Assembly: GCF_000515415.1 (NCBI RefSeq)
Contig: NZ_KI911783.1
Span: forward strand, 1-64,000
Source: Bradyrhizobium sp. WSM1417
Lineage (GTDB): Bacteria > Pseudomonadota > Alphaproteobacteria > Rhizobiales > Xanthobacteraceae
Length of the DNA: 64,000 nt
Direction of reading: 5' to 3'
Positions 59,279 to 64,000 of the stretch are shown here, one piece after another. The position numbers and the translations under genes are program-made. The notes beneath the pieces are model-generated. The model did no database searches. It was not told where the DNA came from and saw only the letters and a list, made by a program, of their open reading frames with translations. Every line of letters starts with the position of its first letter. Positions within the stretch are counted from its first letter, which is position 1.

Positions 59279-59510
59279 TTTCGTAGGCCCGCACGAAATC
59301 GCCCACGGTGGCGGGGAACGCTGCGTCCTCGGAGATGGTGAAGGGGTCGACGCCGGTCTCGTCCTCGAGGCGCGCCACCAGGATGGCGAAGGCGAGCGAG
59401 TCGAAGCCCGTCTCGTGCAGGGACAGATCGTCAGAGAGTGCGGGAAGCGCGACGTGCTGCTCCTTGGCGATCTGCTGGATCGCTTCGATGACCTTAGACC
59501 GTACCGACAT
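59265..59510 (-). CDS. Acyl carrier protein
   Basis: An 81-residue ACP. Phosphopantetheine site S38 in ETGFDSLAFAIL (the usual DSL). Differs from housekeeping AcpP by length and charge; a dedicated carrier for this operon. It is the first gene of a three-gene unit ACP - synthetase - SDR. Confidence 0.88.
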   Translation of the reverse strand: MSVRSKVIEAIQQIAKEQHVALPALSDDLSLHETGFDSLAFAILVARLEDETGVDPFTISEDAAFPATVGDFVRAYENVPA

Positions 59511-59609
59511 GGCTGGCTCGCTTCTGTTGTCGTTCGTGTTGCGGCGGTTCTTGATGACCGCCTCCCTGGGTCGCTTGTTTACCCGACAGAAGTAAATGGC
59601 TTCTTGGAC

Positions 59610-59641
59610 AATTCGGATAAAATTGGACCTATCTCCGAATT
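59610..59641. promoter_or_regulatory. Inverted repeat between the acyl-CoA synthetase and ACP genes
   Basis: AATTCGGA (59610-59617) and TCCGAATT (59634-59641) are exact complements 16 bases apart, in the 144-bp spacer, 100 bp upstream of the ACP start. It may be an operator or a weak terminator. Confidence 0.45.
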
Positions 59642-59654
59642 TTCGCGGGCTAGT

Positions 59655-61469
59655 CTAGAGCCGGATCGTACCCTCGTTGATTTGCGCATGCGTCTCCGCG
59701 TCCAGCGCGACATAGGCGCCGGTCTTCGGGTCCAGCATGAACAGCGGATCGGAGACCGCGCCCGGATCAAACCCCTCGCGCGCGAGCTCGCCCTTTTTCT
59801 GTTTGAACGTCTCGGTCGCATCGAGCTCGCGCGAGATGCGTATGAAGACGGGGTGAGCATAGGCCGGCAGGCGCTGTGCGAGATGGGCGGGCAGCGCCTC
59901 GACGGCAAAGCCCTCGTTCACCACGATTGCGCTCATGCCGGCGCGGCCATCGGTGCCGGGGACGCTGACGCCGTAGGTGGTGGCGTCGATGACGCCGGTG
60001 AAATCGCGCACGGCGTCGTTGACCTCCGAGGTCGCGACGTTCTCGCCCTTCCAGCGAAAGGTGTCGCCGATGCGGTCGACGAAGTGGAAGAAGCCCTTCT
60101 CGTCGAGCCGCATCAGGTCGCCGGTGCGGAACCAGGAATCGCCCTTGGCAAAGACATCGCGCAGGATCTTCTTCTCGGTTTCGCTCGCCTCGGTGTAGCC
60201 CTCGAAGCGACCGCCGCCCTCGTCCGCCGTGCCGATGCGGCCTATGGCTTCGCCAGCCTCGCCGCGCGCGCAGGCGATGCAAAATCCCTCTGCATTGCGC
60301 AGCGGCGCGCCGTTGTCGGGGTCGAGCTTGACGAGACCGGCAGGGAAACGATGCGCGAGCAACGGCGGAACGCGGCCGATCGCGCCGGGCTGGCCCTCGA
60401 CGTTGAACAGCGAGAAATTGCCTTCCGTCGCCGCGTAGAATTCGAGGATACGCGGAATGGCGAAACGCGCCTGAAAATCGTCCCAGATGTCACCACGCAG
60501 GCCGTTGCCGCAGACGAGCCGCAGGCGATGCCGGTTCTCGTATTCCGACGGCGGCGCCTTGAGAAGATAGCGGCAGAGCTCGCCGATATACTGAAACAAC
60601 GTGCAGTCGTGGCGCACGATGTCGGGCCAGAAATTCGAGGCTGAGAATTTTTCCGCGATCACCACCGAGCCACCGGCGGCGAGCATGCTGCACGGCGCGA
60701 CGATGCCGCCGACCGAGTGGAACAGCGGCAGGCAATCGTAGAGCCGATCCTGCGGCGTCGCGCCGGTGAGGCCCGCGAACCAAAAGCCCCAATTGAGGAT
60801 GCGGCGGTGGCTGATGCTGGCAGCTTTCGGCAGGCCGGTCGTCCCGGACGTGTAGATCAGCAGGGCCCGGTCGTCGATGGTGACGTCGCCACGCTCGTCC
60901 GGCGAAAGCGGCCCGTCATCGAGGGCGGCGAGCGCGACATCGATCGCGCGTTCGCTGCGGGCATCGCCATGGGTCCAGACCTTTGCTTCCGTGTTCAGGT
61001 GCAGCGACGCCCCATCCAGCGTCTCCGCAAGCTCGTGCGCGACAATGATGTGAGCGGGCTTTGCGACTCCGATGCAATGCGCGAGCGACCGGCCGACGAG
61101 CTTGGTGTTGATCAACGCCACCACGCCGCCGACGCGGCTGATGCCGAGCCAGGCCGCGACATAGTCGATGCCGTTCGGCATGATCAGCGCGACAGTGTCG
61201 CCCTTGACCACACCGGCCGAGCGCGCCCACCGCGCATAACGATTGATGCGTTTCGAAAGCCCCTCATAGTCGAGGCTCGCGTCGTCGGTGACCAGCACAA
61301 TGCGATCGGGCTGGCGCTGCGTCCAATCATCGACGACGTCTGCAAACAGCCGGCCCGGCAACGTCTCGATCCGCGCAGTGAGCTCGATCGCCTTAAGCCA
61401 GATTTTCGAAGCCGAAGGTGCACGCGCGGCTTTCGGTTGCTCGATGACGCCGGTGGTCATGCCGTTCAT
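59655..61469 (-). CDS. Long-chain acyl-CoA synthetase (FATP-like)
   Basis: A 604-residue AMP-forming ligase. LLIYTSGTTGLPKAASISHRR, FYAATEGNFSLFNVEG, DSWFRTGDLMRLDEKGFFHFVDRIGDTFRWKGENVATSEV, and YEGLSKRINRYARWA. Fatty-acid transport-protein class of very-long-chain acyl-CoA synthetases. It is upstream of the ACP unit by 144 bp on the same strand, so the fatty-acid context is shared. Confidence 0.9.
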   Translation of the reverse strand: MNGMTTGVIEQPKAARAPSASKIWLKAIELTARIETLPGRLFADVVDDWTQRQPDRIVLVTDDASLDYEGLSKRINRYARWARSAGVVKGDTVALIMPNGIDYVAAWLGISRVGGVVALINTKLVGRSLAHCIGVAKPAHIIVAHELAETLDGASLHLNTEAKVWTHGDARSERAIDVALAALDDGPLSPDERGDVTIDDRALLIYTSGTTGLPKAASISHRRILNWGFWFAGLTGATPQDRLYDCLPLFHSVGGIVAPCSMLAAGGSVVIAEKFSASNFWPDIVRHDCTLFQYIGELCRYLLKAPPSEYENRHRLRLVCGNGLRGDIWDDFQARFAIPRILEFYAATEGNFSLFNVEGQPGAIGRVPPLLAHRFPAGLVKLDPDNGAPLRNAEGFCIACARGEAGEAIGRIGTADEGGGRFEGYTEASETEKKILRDVFAKGDSWFRTGDLMRLDEKGFFHFVDRIGDTFRWKGENVATSEVNDAVRDFTGVIDATTYGVSVPGTDGRAGMSAIVVNEGFAVEALPAHLAQRLPAYAHPVFIRISRELDATETFKQKKGELAREGFDPGAVSDPLFMLDPKTGAYVALDAETHAQINEGTIRL

Positions 61470-61697
61470 TCTTTCGGAACGTGTCTGCTGGTTGCCGACA
61501 GCTTAGCTCGCACGCCCTGCCCAGGAGTTAAGAGACAAGGTAAACCGGCTTAGTACGCGATTAACTCTAGTCATCCTTTACCAAACCGGTGGGATCGGCG
61601 TGCGCGGGCTCGCAATTCTTGCGATAGCAAAGCCAGTTGTCGGGGCGCGCTGCGCGTGTCTCTTTGCCCGCTTGCGGCGCGAGGTGAATTGGAGAGC

Positions 61698-62681
61698 ATG
61701 ATGATCACCAAGCGACATTTCCTTCAGGCTGCGGCTTCTGCCGCAACCGTGCTCGCCACGCCACGCGCCTTTGCGATCGGCAATCCCTCCTATCCCTCGC
61801 ATAGCGTAAAATGGGTGGTGCCCTATGCACCGGGCGGGGCCACCGACGTGCTGTCTCGGCTGCTCTGCCAGCGCCTCTCCGACCGGCTCGGCCAGACCTT
61901 CGTCGTCGAGAACAAGCCTGGCGCCGGCAGCAATATCGGGACGCAGGCGGTGATCACGTCCGCCCCGGATGGTCACACGCTGCTGTTGACCTCGACCGCG
62001 AACGCCATCAACGCCTCGTTCGATCCGGCGCTGCCGTATGATTTCGCCAGGGGGATCGCGCCGGTCGCCGGCGTCGCGCGAATTCCGCTGGTGCTGGTCG
62101 TCAGCAACGACCTGCCGGTGACGAGCGTCGCCGACTACATCGCCTACGCCAAGGCCAATCCCGGCAAGATGTCGATCGCCTCTTCCGGCATCGGCACCTC
62201 GCTGCATCTCTCCGGCGAGCTGTTCAAGTCGCTGGCCGGCGTGCAGTTCACCCACGTGCCCTATCGCGGCTCGGCTCCCGGATTGACCGACGTGATGAGC
62301 GGCCAGATCCAGGGCATGTTCGACAACGTCACTTCATCCTTCGAGCTCGTGCGCGCCGGCAAGCTGCGCGCGCTCGGCGTCACCACGCGCGAGCGCTCGG
62401 AGATTCTGCCGGACGTGCCACCGATCGCGGATACGCTCACCGGCTACGAGACGAGTTCGTTCTACGGTGTCGGCGCTCCGCACGACACGCCGCGCGAGAT
62501 CATCGACCTGCTCAATCGCGAGATCAACGCCGCGCTGTCCGATGCGGAGATCAAGTCGCGCATCGCCGGGCTCGGCGCAATCCCGCTGCACGGCAATGCC
62601 GGCGAATTCGGCGGCATGCTGACGGCGGAGACCGACCGCTGGCGCAAGGTGGTGGAGCTGTCGGGCATCCGGAAGGAGTAG
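61698..62681 (+). CDS. Tripartite tricarboxylate transporter substrate-binding protein (Bug/TctC family)
   Basis: A 327-residue binding protein. Signal peptide with a MITKRHFLQAAASAATVLATPRAFA core, then YPSHSVKWVVPYAPGGATDVLSRLL. Family segments GTSLHLSGELFKSLAGVQFTHVPYRGSAPG. No TctA/B neighbours. GGAGAG lies just before ATG 61698 (or ATG 61701). Confidence 0.88.
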   Translation: MMITKRHFLQAAASAATVLATPRAFAIGNPSYPSHSVKWVVPYAPGGATDVLSRLLCQRLSDRLGQTFVVENKPGAGSNIGTQAVITSAPDGHTLLLTSTANAINASFDPALPYDFARGIAPVAGVARIPLVLVVSNDLPVTSVADYIAYAKANPGKMSIASSGIGTSLHLSGELFKSLAGVQFTHVPYRGSAPGLTDVMSGQIQGMFDNVTSSFELVRAGKLRALGVTTRERSEILPDVPPIADTLTGYETSSFYGVGAPHDTPREIIDLLNREINAALSDAEIKSRIAGLGAIPLHGNAGEFGGMLTAETDRWRKVVELSGIRKE

Positions 62682-62727
62682 CGACCGCGCCTGCATGCGA
62701 AGCGGAAGCGCTGGAATCCGCGCAGCG

Positions 62728-62997
62728 CTAGCCGCCTCGCTGATGGCGCAAGCGCTGCGGCGGTGCATTGAACGGATAATACGGATTGAGATCGCAGCTG
62801 GCGGAGCGGCCTGAAGCCGTAGCTTGGCACTGCGGCACCGAGGTGAAAGAGCAATCATACCACTCCCCGCCACCACCGTTCGCACCGGAATAGACGTGCA
62901 TGCAGACGGGATAGCGCGGATCGAAGGTCTGCGCATGCGACGGCACGGCCGTGAGCAGGGCACCGACGGTCATGATCAGGCCGAATAAGCGACGCAT
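62728..62997 (-). CDS. DUF3551 family small secreted protein, copy 1
   Basis: An 89-residue protein with signal peptide MRRLFGLIMTVGALLTAVPSHAQ. Mature part YPVCMHVYSG, DCSFTSVPQCQATASGRSASCDLNPYY has three cysteine-containing motifs of DUF3551. GGGGGA precedes the ATG. About 70% alike to the next gene. Confidence 0.88.
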   Translation of the reverse strand: MRRLFGLIMTVGALLTAVPSHAQTFDPRYPVCMHVYSGANGGGGEWYDCSFTSVPQCQATASGRSASCDLNPYYPFNAPPQRLRHQRGG

Positions 62998-63030
62998 AAG
63001 AATTCCCCCTGAAAGCCGCATTGCGGATCG

Positions 63031-63312
63031 CTAGTGCACGTTCTTGTGGCGCCGGCGCGGCGGCGGCGGGGGTTGGTCGAACGCATAGTAGGGATTAACG
63101 TCGCAGCTTGCCGAGCGGCCCGAGGCCGTGGCGCGGCACTGCGGCAGCGAGGTGAAGGAGCAATCGAAATAATCGCCGCCGCCACCGCCAAAGCCGCCGG
63201 GCGTATAGACGTGCATGCACACCGGATAACGCGGATCATAGGTCTGGGCGCTGGCATCTGCCGCCACGAACAGCGTGACAATTGCGGTGAGGGTCAGGAT
63301 CGGCAGGCGCAT
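63031..63312 (-). CDS. DUF3551 family small secreted protein, copy 2
   Basis: A 93-residue paralogue with signal peptide MRLPILTLTAIVTLFVAADASAQ and the same YPVCMHVY and DCSFTSLPQCRATASGRSASCDVNPYY core. The tail is Pro/Arg/His-rich. It ends 34 bp before copy 1's start on the same strand, so the two are co-oriented. DUF3551 is common in Bradyrhizobium; function unknown. Confidence 0.9.
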   Translation of the reverse strand: MRLPILTLTAIVTLFVAADASAQTYDPRYPVCMHVYTPGGFGGGGGDYFDCSFTSLPQCRATASGRSASCDVNPYYAFDQPPPPPRRRHKNVH

Positions 63313-63731
63313 CGGACATTCCTCGAATCGGTGGCAACGGCACGCGTTATGTCATTTCGATATGGCACAACTGCGCGGCAGAAGCGATTGTTCCTATTTC
63401 ATACCTCTCCGGCTTGTGACACCGGACGAAATGAGTGAGACAAAGCGCCGCAAAGATGCGGAATCGGAAAGCATCCAGTTTTCCGGCCTGCGCGGAACGC
63501 ATAACTCGCTGCAGCTCTCCTTCGACAAAGGTCGCAAAGCATCCAGCGCAGGAATCCGTTCGCTGGCCGGAGCGAACGTACTAGTCTTTCGATCACAACG
63601 CCGGCCCGGACCGACGACGTTCCAGGGCAATCAACAAGCAAATGGGCTGAAGGAAACGCACTTGCGCTCTCGGGCGCGACTCCGCTGTGAGCGGGGAGAA
63701 GATGCGCTGGCCAGGGCTGTGGTGTCAGGGC
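63313..63731. other. 419-bp region before the RND gene
   Basis: No reliable gene. Several frames are open but lack family features, and the one starting at 63275 would overlap the RND gene in another frame. The promoters of the DUF3551 unit and the efflux pump must lie here. No adaptor (MFP) gene precedes the pump. Confidence 0.35.
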
Positions 63732-64000
63732 ATGCAAGAGAGCTTCTCGTCTCCGTTCATCCGCTATCCGATCGGCACCTCACTGCTGATGGCGGGCATC
63801 CTGTTCGTAGGCCTCGTGGCCTATCCTCTGCTGCCGGTTGCACCGCTGCCCCAGGTCGACTTTCCGACCATTCAGCTCTCGGCCTCGCTCCCCGGCGGCA
63901 GCCCTGAGACCATGGCCTCTTCCGTGGCACAGCCGCTCGAACGTCAGCTCGCACAGATCCCCGGCATCACGCAGATGACGTCGACCAGCTCGCTGGGTTC
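63732..64000 (+). CDS. RND efflux transporter, N-terminal part (cut by window end)
   Basis: The first 89 residues of an inner-membrane RND pump. [55 protein letters not shown] is the first helix and start of the porter domain, most like MdtB/MdtC. In-frame ATG 63702 has a GGGGAG three bases away and would add 10 residues; the 63732 start matches the family better. Confidence 0.88.
   Translation, partial: MQESFSSPFIRYPIGTSLLMAGILFVGLVAYPLLPVAPLPQVDFPTIQLSASLPGGSPETMASSVAQPLERQLAQIPGITQMTSTSSLG

Overview
The window reads as about 64 kb of core chromosome from an alphaproteobacterium of the Bradyrhizobium / Nitrobacteraceae lineage. I infer this from the high-GC coding style, a CpdR-type response regulator, a small heat-shock gene behind a ROSE-type RNA thermometer and an RpoH-like promoter, an ornithine decarboxylase with a long structured leader next to homospermidine synthase, DUF3551 small secreted proteins, and intergenic palindromic repeats of the kind common in Bradyrhizobium. 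I saw no insertion sequence, prophage, CRISPR array, rRNA or symbiosis gene. The only tRNA is tRNA-Val(GAC).

Layout. 0-4.5 kb: an enolase-superfamily enzyme, a secreted lipase-like hydrolase, small enzymes and DUF proteins, tRNA-Val. 4.5-8.5 kb: cpdR, an N-formylglutamate amidohydrolase behind a possible sigma-54 promoter and four 20-bp tandem repeats, a candidate small RNA, hisN, and an orphan Bug-type binding protein. 8.5-13 kb: a LysR regulator divergent from a TauE/SafE exporter with a perfect palindrome between them, a LysE exporter, and a class III cyclase fused to TPR-like repeats. 13-20 kb: a membrane-anchored di-heme cytochrome with an unusual N-terminal domain, two alpha/beta hydrolases, Hsp20, and two inverted copies of a 127-bp repeat around one hydrolase gene. 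20-29.8 kb: gltB-gltD (glutamate synthase), an outer-membrane beta-barrel, kdsD. 29.9-35.4 kb: an HxlR regulator divergent from an AhpD-like protein with twin operators, a SPFH/NfeD pair, an ABC binding protein, hemH, a MAPEG protein.

35.5-40 kb: a peptidase M3 - DUF1007 - DUF1007 - NicO unit with overlapping genes, probably for nickel or cobalt. 40.4-45 kb: a polyamine locus (speF-type leader, ornithine decarboxylase, GNAT, RidA, homospermidine synthase). 45.5-51.5 kb: a metal locus made of a Zur-like box, a His-rich small membrane protein, an AztABC/ZnuABC-type transporter, a COG0523 GTPase and a cytosolic WD40 protein, next to two half-size ArsP-like permeases. 51.7-57 kb: sodB, GNAT, MATE exporter, DUF2147, DUF3095 and a ribbon-helix-helix protein. 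57.2-61.5 kb: a compact SDR - AMP ligase - ACP operon plus a second acyl-CoA synthetase. 61.7-64 kb: another Bug protein, two tandem DUF3551 proteins, and the start of an RND efflux pump cut by the window edge.

The best candidates for something undescribed are the metal operon beginning with a His-rich one-pass membrane peptide, the PCP-motif / di-heme cytochrome fusion, the roughly 93-nt small RNA with anti-Shine-Dalgarno elements, and the orphan ACP operon. No homology search was run. Family names rest on recognised motifs and known gene orders.
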